Notes under the pieces: generated by a model
Databases searched by the model: none
Told to the model about the DNA's origin: nothing
Seen by the model: the letters and a program-made list of their open reading frames with translations, nothing else
Shown: positions 1 to 5,606 of the stretch, in pieces
Position numbering within the stretch: position 1 is the first letter of the stretch
How the letters are laid out: each line of letters starts with the position of its first letter
Position numbers and translations under genes: made by a program
DNA from: Deltaproteobacteria bacterium
GTDB lineage: Bacteria > Bdellovibrionota_C > UBA2361 > OMII01
Length of the DNA: 8,674 nt
Direction of reading: 5' to 3'
Assembly (NCBI GenBank): GCA_023262305.1
Contig: JALRCK010000074.1
Coordinates: 1-8,674 of the forward strand

Positions 1-1
1 A

Positions 2-502
2 AAGCCTAACTACCCGCATCCCGATGATCCAGCACTCACTGTAGCGGGTGAGATCCTGAGTGGCAGCAAGATATCTCCACTCTATGTTGAGTTGGTTAAG
101 AGGCGTCAGTTGGCGGCGGGGATAGGGCAGGAAGAGGGCCCAGGGGTCGCGTATCCTAATCTTATGATGTTTGAGGCCACGGTGAAGGCTCCCCACACCA
201 CTGACCAACTTCTTCGCGCGTTCGATGCAGTTGTTGATCGATTTAGGCGGACGGGTCCAACGCAAGCGCAGCTTGATATCGCGAAGCGTTCGATCGGGAT
301 GCAGTACCTCGGGCACCTCCAGTCCAGCCAGTCTCTCGCGCTCGATTTCGCCTCCTCTGAGTTGGTGTACGGATCGTGGAGGGCGTCGGTTGAGTGGTAC
401 GATAAGATGACTCAGGTGACGGTTGAGGATGTAAAGAGGGTTGTCGACAAGTATCTCGTTCCTGAGAGAAGGACGATCGCGACTGTAGAGCGGAGCTCGT
501 AG
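2..502 (+). CDS. M16 family zinc peptidase, C-terminal part (5' end outside window)
   Basis: The frame is open from position 2 to the TAG at 500-502, giving the last 166 residues of a protein whose start lies upstream. The pattern is an M16 C-terminal domain: a segment ending in LYVELVKRRQLAAGI matches the strand-helix around the M16 substrate-binding R/Y pair, followed by a long helix (TTDQLLRAFDAVVDRF), the TQAQLDIAKR helix and the closing VTVEDVKRVVDKYL helix. M16 peptidases usually run about 430-480 residues, so the N-terminal domain that would hold the HxxEH zinc motif is not visible. The tyrosine expected seven residues after the arginine is absent here (the sequence reads LAAGI), while the next gene keeps it. 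Two-gene M16 pairs usually have one catalytic subunit and one substrate-binding subunit, so I infer this is the catalytic one. The downstream gene begins 16 nt after the stop, so an operon is likely. Family call is firm; activity is inferred. Confidence 0.9.
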   Translation, partial: KPNYPHPDDPALTVAGEILSGSKISPLYVELVKRRQLAAGIGQEEGPGVAYPNLMMFEATVKAPHTTDQLLRAFDAVVDRFRRTGPTQAQLDIAKRSIGMQYLGHLQSSQSLALDFASSELVYGSWRASVEWYDKMTQVTVEDVKRVVDKYLVPERRTIATVERSS

Positions 503-506
503 GAGG
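501..506 (+). promoter_or_regulatory. Shine-Dalgarno of the second M16 gene
   Basis: AGGAGG overlaps the TAG stop of the first M16 gene and lies 12 nt before the ATG at 519. It supports that start and coupled expression of the two genes. The spacing is somewhat longer than the usual 5-9 nt. Confidence 0.6.
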
Positions 507-518
507 ATTTCAGCAATC

Positions 519-899
519 ATGCGCGCACAAAGTATTTCGACCATAGTCTCCCTTATCTCCCTCGTCTTGGTGGGGTGCTCCTCTGGGCGCTTCTCTCCCT
601 CGGCCGGCTCCATCAGCAGGAGCGATGAGGTCGCGCAGTTTAAGCCCATCCAGCCGCAGGAGTGGCGGCTTGAGAACGGGCTGCGAGTTATTTACCTCCA
701 AGACGACGAGTTGCCGCTTGTGCGGGGAAGATTGTTGATTCGAGGTGGTTCTCTGTGGGCTCCACAATTTCCGGTCGGTGCTGTTGGGGCCATGGGTGAT
801 CAGATGCGACAGGGGGGTGCGGGGGGGCTTTCAGCCGACGCGCTCGACCAGCAGCTTGAAGAGCTCGCAGCCTCGATCTCAAGCTCGTTCTCAGGTTAA
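519..899 (+). CDS. Truncated product of the M16-like gene: lipoprotein N-terminal fragment
   Basis: This is what would be translated if the TAA at 897-899 is real: 126 residues, with a signal peptide (1-19), lipidated Cys20, a Ser-rich linker (~21-40) and about the first 75 residues of the M16 N-terminal domain. It stops before the domain is complete and lacks the R/Y site, so a stable or functional product is unlikely. A G-rich stretch at 811-828 (runs of six and seven G) is a possible indel hotspot, but the frame across it is intact, since the encoded RQGGAGGLSADALDQQLEEL fits the family. Confidence 0.5.
   Translation: MRAQSISTIVSLISLVLVGCSSGRFSPSAGSISRSDEVAQFKPIQPQEWRLENGLRVIYLQDDELPLVRGRLLIRGGSLWAPQFPVGAVGAMGDQMRQGGAGGLSADALDQQLEELAASISSSFSG
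897..899 (+). other. Premature in-frame TAA in the M16-like gene
   Basis: TAA sits at codon 127 of a frame that is otherwise open from 519 to 1982 and matches M16 on both sides. One base change from GAA, CAA or AAA would create it. TAA also ends the genes finishing at 6283, 7012 and 7555, so it is a normal stop in this genome rather than a reassigned codon. The following base is T, a strong termination context in bacteria, which argues against efficient readthrough. Confidence 0.85.
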
Positions 900-971
900 T
901 TTGGAGGGGTCTCCTTTTCGTGCCTCACCGCTGATGTTGATCAGGTCTTCCCGATTTTTGCTGACGTAGCG

Positions 972-1982
972 TTGCGTCCTCGGTTTGAGGGTGATCGGCT
1001 TGCACTGTGGAAGGGGCAGTCGCTTGAGTCGATTCGCCGACGGAAAGAGGATCCTCAAACGGTTGCTTCGATAGCGTTTACGCAACTTTTGTACGGGGAT
1101 TCGCCGTATGGACGAGTGACTGTAGAGCGAGATGTCTCGGCTATCTCGCGCGATCTTCTGCTTTCCTTGCATTCTAACTTTGTGAAGCCGGATGGTGGCT
1201 TGTTGGTGATCACAGGGCGGATCGACCGAGCGAGTGCAGAGAAACTTGTGCAGCAGTATTTTGGTGATTGGAAGCCCCGCGGAGAGCTTTTGCCCCCAGC
1301 GCCAGCGGTCACGCATGTGCCCAAGCCCGGGATTTATTTCATCGAGCTTCCGTTCTCGCAGGCGTCTGTGCAGCTCGGGCAACTCGGTGTGCCGCGCCTA
1401 ACACCTGACTACCCAGCGATCGATCTGTTCAACGAGGTGTTCGGTACATCGGGATTCGGTTCGCGGCTGATGCAACGCATCCGGACGGATCTCGGTCTGA
1501 CCTACGGCGTGTATGGTGGAATATCCCCAGCGGTCGTAAAGGGAGTGAACTATGTATTCTTGCAAACCAAGGCTCAATCGGTCGCTCCAGCGATAGAGGA
1601 ATCGATCGGTGTGCTGACCAAGCTCCAATCGGCTCCCCCTACAGAGGAGGAGATGGCTGAGAAAAAGACCGCAATACAGAACTCATTCGTCCTCAACTTT
1701 GACTCGATCGATGAGATCGCCGTTCGAAACGCTCGTTTGAAGCTCTTAGGCTATCCGCTCGATTATGATCAGACCTACCTTGCGAAGGTGAACGGTGTAA
1801 CGCCGGCAGAGGTTATGGAGGTTGCACAAAAGCGGTGGGATTCCAAGAACCTGGTGATTGTTATCGTAGGGAACCATAGCGCTTATGAGACCCTTGAGCG
1901 CACTTTGAAGGCTGATGGCAGCCCGCTGACAGCGTTTGAATTGCATAAACTTCGTTTTGAAAGCTCAATTGTGATGCAATAG
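972..1982 (+). CDS. Downstream fragment of the interrupted M16-like gene
   Basis: An automatic caller could start this piece at the TTG at 972 and call a 336-residue insulinase-family protein. I read it as the rest of the broken gene, not a separate gene. M16-like sequence already runs from 900, in the same frame as the upstream part, and includes VSFSCLTADVDQVFPIFADV before the TTG. No ribosome site precedes 972; the GGAGGGG at 903-909 has no in-frame start codon at usable distance. The piece holds the end of the N-terminal domain (SPYGR, YFGDW) and the whole C-terminal domain, with the R/Y pair (Arg171/Tyr178 counted from the TTG). Confidence 0.45.
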   Translation: MRPRFEGDRLALWKGQSLESIRRRKEDPQTVASIAFTQLLYGDSPYGRVTVERDVSAISRDLLLSLHSNFVKPDGGLLVITGRIDRASAEKLVQQYFGDWKPRGELLPPAPAVTHVPKPGIYFIELPFSQASVQLGQLGVPRLTPDYPAIDLFNEVFGTSGFGSRLMQRIRTDLGLTYGVYGGISPAVVKGVNYVFLQTKAQSVAPAIEESIGVLTKLQSAPPTEEEMAEKKTAIQNSFVLNFDSIDEIAVRNARLKLLGYPLDYDQTYLAKVNGVTPAEVMEVAQKRWDSKNLVIVIVGNHSAYETLERTLKADGSPLTAFELHKLRFESSIVMQ

Positions 1983-2023
1983 CCCGCTTAGCGTCATCGT
2001 ATAGACATAACCTAACCGGCTAG

Positions 2024-2038
2024 GCCTTTTTGAAGGGC
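2024..2038 (+). promoter_or_regulatory. Small hairpin overlapping the ribosome site of the OmpA-like lipoprotein gene
   Basis: GCCTTTTTGAAGGGC at 2024-2038 can fold into a six-pair stem with a three-base loop, including one G-T pair. It contains the AAGGG (2033-2037) that lies 5 nt before the ATG at 2043, so folding would hide the ribosome site. GCCCGC at 1982-1987 and GCGGGC at 2037-2042 could also pair around it. The structure is short and may be chance. I see no promoter or T-tailed terminator in this 60-nt gap. Confidence 0.25.
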
Positions 2039-2042
2039 GGGC

Positions 2043-2777
2043 ATGTCTATACAAAGGAATCCACATAGGATCGTTTCGGACCTCGCAACCCTTGCGTTAG
2101 GGGTGTGCTTCGCCCTTGTATCCTTGGGCTGTTCATCTAAGCCCGTGCCCGGTCCAGATAAGCTTGGCCGAGATGAGGGGATCGGAGCTCTTGAGGGGGC
2201 CGGCGCGGGTATGGTCGTGGGTGCCCAGGTTGGGGCAGGTACGGGCCCAGGAGCGGCGATCGGAGCTGGATTCGGGGCGGTTGCAGGCGCGATTCAGGGC
2301 TTGATGAAGGACTCCCTTGAAGAGACCGAGATGAAGACAGAGGCCGAGATAAAGGCCACCCGAGAGCGCATCGTTGCGCAGGATGTGCTTGCTCAGCACT
2401 ATGAGATGAGGATGCAAATGCATCCTGGCCGCGATATCTATCCAGCGGATGTATTCTTTAGGGGGGATTCTCATAAGATGTGTCCGCAGGGGATCGCGGT
2501 GGTCAAGGAGATCGCTCGAATGAATGAGTTTCGACTTCCTTATTCCCGCCTAATAGTGGCATCCTATGCTAAGTCGACAAGTCCGGACTCGGCGTATGTA
2601 TCGCACCTCACGGAGAGGCGAGCTCGAGAGTTTGTGAATCAGTTGGTGCGAGCAGGAGTTGAGCCGCGACGTTTGGAAACGCGAGCTGTTGTGGTAGATG
2701 CCCCAGTGTTGATAGATCCACACGACAACCCAACCCGTTACAACCAGGCTATCGAGATTATTGCTATTGATAAGTAG
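2043..2777 (+). CDS. Lipoprotein with glycine zipper and OmpA-like C-terminal domain
   Basis: The 244-residue protein has a basic N-terminus, a hydrophobic segment (~14-29) and a lipobox ending SLGC at Cys30, so it should be an outer- or inner-membrane lipoprotein. Residues ~47-86 form a glycine zipper (repeated GAGAG, GAQVGAG, GAAIGAG), a small-residue helix packing motif that may insert in or lie on a membrane. Residues ~90-118 are a charged helix. Residues ~131-242 resemble an OmpA-like domain (DVFFRGDSHKMCPQG, then LTERRAREFVNQLVRAGVEP, then RYNQAIEIIAI). By hand alignment the peptidoglycan-binding Arg is kept (Arg193), but the usual Asp of the HTD motif is replaced (about Ser178), so binding to the cell wall is doubtful. 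AAGGG precedes the ATG by 5 nt. The 103-residue gene follows after 5 nt, so the two are probably co-translated. A precise role cannot be given. Confidence 0.8.
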   Translation: MSIQRNPHRIVSDLATLALGVCFALVSLGCSSKPVPGPDKLGRDEGIGALEGAGAGMVVGAQVGAGTGPGAAIGAGFGAVAGAIQGLMKDSLEETEMKTEAEIKATRERIVAQDVLAQHYEMRMQMHPGRDIYPADVFFRGDSHKMCPQGIAVVKEIARMNEFRLPYSRLIVASYAKSTSPDSAYVSHLTERRAREFVNQLVRAGVEPRRLETRAVVVDAPVLIDPHDNPTRYNQAIEIIAIDK

Positions 2778-2782
2778 GAACT

Positions 2783-3094
2783 ATGAAAGCAAAGAAAGAG
2801 ACCAAAGCTAAGGATCAAGATACTGCGGGTAAGGAATTAAAAGACGTTGCCCAGATTACAACCAAGGCCGACCTCAAGGCGTTTATCACTGAGGTTCATG
2901 AGAAGATGCTGAAGGAGCAGGCTGCTCCCATCTTCGCTATGGCTGCGATGCAGCAGATCATGAGCCTTGAGAAGATTTACGATCTCCTGGATAGCCAGAG
3001 TAAGGAGATCCTCCAGGAGATCTGGGTAAAGCTCTCTCAGTCAGGGTTCCACCTCCGTAAGCCGCCGCTTCTCTTCGGTGAGAGCGAGGCGTAG
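2783..3094 (+). CDS. Small helical protein of unknown function
   Basis: I do not recognise this 103-residue protein. It has no signal peptide and no membrane segment, so it is probably cytoplasmic. The first ~20 residues are very rich in Lys and other charged residues. Residues ~29-87 look like two or three amphipathic helices (KADLKAFITEVHEKMLKE, then AAPIFAMAAMQQIMSLEKI, then QSKEILQEIWVKLSQ), followed by a short tail with LRKPPLLFG. The Met/Ala-rich middle helix could be a packing or partner-binding face. The ATG is 5 nt after the stop of the OmpA-like lipoprotein, and AGGA (2776-2779) overlaps that stop, though it is only 3 nt from the ATG. The tight spacing suggests co-expression with the lipoprotein. 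Codon use looks like the neighbouring genes. Gene reality is likely; function is open. Confidence 0.7.
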   Translation: MKAKKETKAKDQDTAGKELKDVAQITTKADLKAFITEVHEKMLKEQAAPIFAMAAMQQIMSLEKIYDLLDSQSKEILQEIWVKLSQSGFHLRKPPLLFGESEA

Positions 3095-3108
3095 AGCCTG
3101 CACCTGGG

Positions 3109-3124
3109 ACCATCCGCGGATGGT
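3109..3124. repeat. Perfect 16-bp palindrome in the gap before the VKOR-DsbA gene
   Basis: ACCATCCGCGGATGGT equals its own reverse complement and begins 15 nt after the stop of the 103-residue gene. Flanking bases extend the symmetry imperfectly (GGG on the left, GTCC on the right). As RNA it could fold with a CGCG loop, but no T-run follows, so a standard intrinsic terminator is unlikely. It could be a binding site for a dimeric regulator. A second small inverted repeat, GGATA-TC-TATCC, follows at 3131-3142. Confidence 0.45.
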
Positions 3125-3186
3125 GTCCTTGGATATCTATCCTTTCAGTGTGCGAAGAGCGCAAAAGCCTGCTATGAATACGGGGG

Positions 3187-3209
3187 TCACAATCTCTCCC
3201 TGATTGTGA
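3187..3209. promoter_or_regulatory. Inverted repeat just before the VKOR-DsbA start
   Basis: TCACAATC (3187-3194) and GATTGTGA (3202-3209) are perfect 8-bp arms with a 7-nt spacer, ending 10 nt before the ATG at 3220. It could be an operator or an mRNA hairpin controlling translation. The arms are in the opposite order to a CRP site (TGTGA...TCACA), so it is not one. No clear Shine-Dalgarno lies between it and the start. Confidence 0.4.
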
Positions 3210-3219
3210 GCTGTTATAC

Positions 3220-4515
3220 ATGGCCATGACTGACGTCTCTCACAAGATACAGAAAGCTAGGATCGCGACTCTCGTTCTAAGTCTGTGTGGTATTGCGCTT
3301 TCGTATATCGCGTTGGACCAGCATGTAGTGTACTCGCATGGGTTCGCCTCGGGACCGAGCTTTTGCCACATCAACGCGCACTTCAACTGTGAGGCGGTCA
3401 ATGCAAGTGAGTGGTCGGTCATTTTTGGTATCCCGGTTGCGTCGTACGGACTCTTCTTTTACTCGCTCCTCTTTTTAGGGTCGCTCGTTGCCTCAAACTC
3501 CGGTCGGGTACTCTCGTTGGCGTCCTGGTCGAGCATAGTGTTAGTGCTCTCTGGATTTGCATCACTCCTCTCTGTGGCGCTCTTTGCTGTTTCGGAGATC
3601 TTTATCGGCTCCCTGTGTCTCATGTGCATCGGTCTCTACCTCGTCAATTTTGTGACCCTTGGGTGCGTGTGGCGCACAGGATGGGTTGGGCGAGTAGGAG
3701 AAGGTATTCGGTCTGGAGTCACCGAAGCGTGGCGCCTGTTCAGTACAACGGTCGGAATTATACGAGCGCTTCCCCCAACAGGAGCGTGGGCTCTTCGCGC
3801 GACAGCCTGCGTGGCTATCCTTGCCGCAGTGGTAAGTGTCGCGCTTCCAGAGGTGCTCTACCAGGTGTACGCAGCGCAGGAGATTACCCCGAAGGACCCA
3901 CTCAAGGAGTGGCGGGATGCGAAGGTTGCTCGAATAGACCTTAACCTCCAGGGGGGAGCGTTCGGTGACTACTACCTTGGAGACCCCAACGCTCCGATTC
4001 AGATCGTTGAGTTTGCAGACTACGAGTGTCCCGCGTGCAAGATGATGCATGGACTCATGAAACGCCTCCTTGAGAGCTATAAAGGGAGCTATTTCTTCGT
4101 CTTCAAAAATTATCCTCTCGATCAAGCATGTAATCCGGAAATGGATCGCCCCCTGCATACGTTCGCCTGCACCGCGGCATTCTTCTCACGATGTGCTGGG
4201 GAGCAAGGAAAATTCTGGGAGGCGAACACCCTCCTCTTCGTGCGTGATGCCGACCAGGGCGAGCTCTCTGAGGACAACTTGATCGTTGATGGCTCAAAAG
4301 AGTTGGGCGTGAATAGTGACGCTATGAGGGAGTGCATGTCGTCGGGAAGATATCGCGAGGTGATGTCCCGGGATATCAAAGCTGGTGCGGCAGCAGGATT
4401 ATTTGGTACTCCCTCGGTGTGGGTAAACGGAAAGCTTGTGTCGCAGCCATCTCAACAGACCTTTGAAGCTATCTTTAACTCGATTCTTCAGGAGAAGGGG
4501 ATGCCGATACCCTAG
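3220..4515 (+). CDS. VKOR-DsbA fusion, disulfide-bond forming oxidoreductase
   Basis: This 431-residue protein joins a membrane VKOR domain to a DsbA/thioredoxin-like domain. VKOR passes electrons to quinone and re-oxidises the DsbA-like part, which makes disulfides in exported proteins, replacing separate DsbB and DsbA. Residues ~13-33, 67-91, 98-123 and 126-149 form the four-helix VKOR core. Cys49 and Cys57 are the loop pair, followed by the conserved Ser63 region, and Cys133-LM-Cys136 is the quinone-side CxxC. A fifth helix (~190-211) carries the chain to the periplasm. The DsbA domain (~240-428) has CPAC (Cys270, Cys273) in FADYECPACK and the cis-proline loop GTPSVW (Pro398). Four more cysteines (304, 317, 325, 372) lie in this domain. 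A second ATG at 3226 is an equally possible start. It seems to be its own unit, with inverted repeats upstream and 41 nt before the next gene. Confidence 0.93.
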   Translation: MAMTDVSHKIQKARIATLVLSLCGIALSYIALDQHVVYSHGFASGPSFCHINAHFNCEAVNASEWSVIFGIPVASYGLFFYSLLFLGSLVASNSGRVLSLASWSSIVLVLSGFASLLSVALFAVSEIFIGSLCLMCIGLYLVNFVTLGCVWRTGWVGRVGEGIRSGVTEAWRLFSTTVGIIRALPPTGAWALRATACVAILAAVVSVALPEVLYQVYAAQEITPKDPLKEWRDAKVARIDLNLQGGAFGDYYLGDPNAPIQIVEFADYECPACKMMHGLMKRLLESYKGSYFFVFKNYPLDQACNPEMDRPLHTFACTAAFFSRCAGEQGKFWEANTLLFVRDADQGELSEDNLIVDGSKELGVNSDAMRECMSSGRYREVMSRDIKAGAAAGLFGTPSVWVNGKLVSQPSQQTFEAIFNSILQEKGMPIP

Positions 4516-4556
4516 CGTCGGGGACGAGTGCAAGGGCGGCTTATCCGCATATCTGT

Positions 4557-5606
4557 ATGACTCAGCGACGAGTGCTCATCCATATCGTTACGTTTAACAG
4601 CGCTGAGACGATCGTTAAGTGCATTGAACATGCATCCTCCCAACAGGGTTTTTCGCTCGGAGAGACCTTGGTCATTCGGGTGACCGATAACGCCTCGCAA
4701 GATGGAACTCTTGAGCATCTCAAGGCGCTAGAGCGTCACGGGATAGAGGTTCATGCAAATGCACATAATCTTGGCTTCTGCGGTGCTCACAACCAAGGGG
4801 CCGCCAAATGTATTGCAGGAGGCTTCGATGCGATGCTTGTTCTCAATCCCGATGTGGGGCTCTCTGAGAGGTGTTTGCTGGAGATGTGCGAGGCTCTCTC
4901 CGATTCAGGGCGCGTGGGCATTGTAACCCCGAAGTTGCTGCGCGCTGCAAGCGATCTCTCACCTCTCTCATCAGGGACGATCGATGCAGCAGGGATGGTT
5001 CTCACATCATCTCTGCGACACTTCGATCGCGGGAGTGGTGAGGCTGATAGTGGGGCGTATGACACCCCGCAAGCGGTGTTTGGGGCGACTGGCGCGTGTC
5101 TCCTCATTTCCCGAGCGTGTGTTCAGGATGTGGCGCTGCCCGATCGGATTTCGGATGAGCCGGTCTGGAGGATATACCCGCAGCTTCGAGAAGGATCATT
5201 GCAGCGTGTTAGGTTGTTTGATGAGGCTTTCTTTGCGTATCGCGAAGATGCCGATCTCTCATGGCGGGCAGGGAGGCTGGGATGGACGTGTGTATATACG
5301 CCAGCTGCAAGGGCAACGCACGTCCGGGTGGTGACCCCGGAGCGTCGCGCGACCTTGCCACAGCTCCTTAATCGTTTGAGTGTCCGAAATCGGTTCCTGT
5401 TGCAGTTCAATAATTGGGATCTTTCATCTGGCATGACTTCATTGTTGAATGGGATCGTGTTGAGAAACCTCTTGGTCGTGGCGGGAGTTGTGCTGCGAGA
5501 GCGAACGTCATTACCAGGATTATGGGAGGCTCTGCGTCTTCGCCCTCGAGCCCGCTCGATATATTGGAGCACGCGAAGGGCACCCGCAAAAAATGAGATC
5601 GTATGA
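4557..5606 (+). CDS. Family 2 glycosyltransferase, rhamnosyltransferase-like
   Basis: The 349-residue protein has a GT-A fold of the GT2 family and should transfer a sugar from a nucleotide-sugar to a growing surface glycan on the cytoplasmic face of the membrane. Visible motifs in order: VTFNS (11-15), VTDNASQDGT (42-51, nucleotide binding), NLGFCGAHNQG (71-81), LNPDV (96-100, the DxD-like metal site), GATGACLLISR (176-186), FDEAFFAYREDADLSWR (221-237, with the ED acceptor/catalytic motif) and ATHV (His255). The pattern resembles WbbL-type rhamnosyltransferases, but the donor sugar cannot be read from sequence. A hydrophobic stretch at ~295-313 may anchor it to the membrane. No clear ribosome site precedes the ATG. 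Its TGA overlaps the next gene's start in an ATGA, so the two should be translated together. Confidence 0.9.
   Translation: MTQRRVLIHIVTFNSAETIVKCIEHASSQQGFSLGETLVIRVTDNASQDGTLEHLKALERHGIEVHANAHNLGFCGAHNQGAAKCIAGGFDAMLVLNPDVGLSERCLLEMCEALSDSGRVGIVTPKLLRAASDLSPLSSGTIDAAGMVLTSSLRHFDRGSGEADSGAYDTPQAVFGATGACLLISRACVQDVALPDRISDEPVWRIYPQLREGSLQRVRLFDEAFFAYREDADLSWRAGRLGWTCVYTPAARATHVRVVTPERRATLPQLLNRLSVRNRFLLQFNNWDLSSGMTSLLNGIVLRNLLVVAGVVLRERTSLPGLWEALRLRPRARSIYWSTRRAPAKNEIV

Larger units (their letters stand above)
519..1982 (+). pseudogene. M16 peptidase-like lipoprotein, non-catalytic subunit, interrupted by an in-frame stop
   Basis: Read through the TAA at 897-899, this single frame encodes 487 positions, a normal M16 length, ending at the TAG at 1980-1982. 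It starts with a lipoprotein signal (lipobox LVGC, Cys20), then an M16 N-terminal domain (ENGLRVIYLQDDELP, ~52-66), and a C-terminal domain with the pair Arg322/Tyr329 in RIRTDLGLTYGV. Where active M16 enzymes have HxxEH, this protein has VGAVGAMGDQMRQGG, with no His or Glu ligands, so it should not bind zinc. It is expected to partner the upstream peptidase in the periplasm and supply the R/Y substrate site. The stop replaces codon 127 without any frame shift: SISSSFSG, stop, FGGVSFSCL is continuous M16 sequence. No start codon follows soon after the stop, so the second half is probably not made. Alternatives are a sequencing or assembly error, or a very recent mutation. Confidence 0.82.

Noticed and set aside
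811..828. G-run region as the cause of a frameshift in the M16-like gene
   Set aside because: The frame across the runs encodes family-like sequence and stays the same before and after, so the break is the stop codon alone.
903..974. Translation restart after the nonsense codon using GGAGGGG at 903-909
   Set aside because: No in-frame ATG, GTG or TTG occurs until 972, far beyond usable distance. The ATG at 934 is out of frame and reaches a stop after about eleven codons.
510..1382. Long minus-strand frames opposite the second M16 gene (510-767, 891-1382)
   Set aside because: They lie antisense to clear M16 coding sequence, have low-complexity, Arg-rich compositions, and show no recognisable domain or ribosome site.
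3187..3209. CRP-like binding site before VKOR-DsbA
   Set aside because: The half-sites are in inverted order (TCACA first, TGTGA second) with different spacing from a CRP site.
3411..4158. Overlapping frames inside the VKOR-DsbA gene (3411-3944 plus, 3562-4158 minus)
   Set aside because: The VKOR-DsbA frame contains all expected catalytic motifs in order. The others are random-looking shadows.
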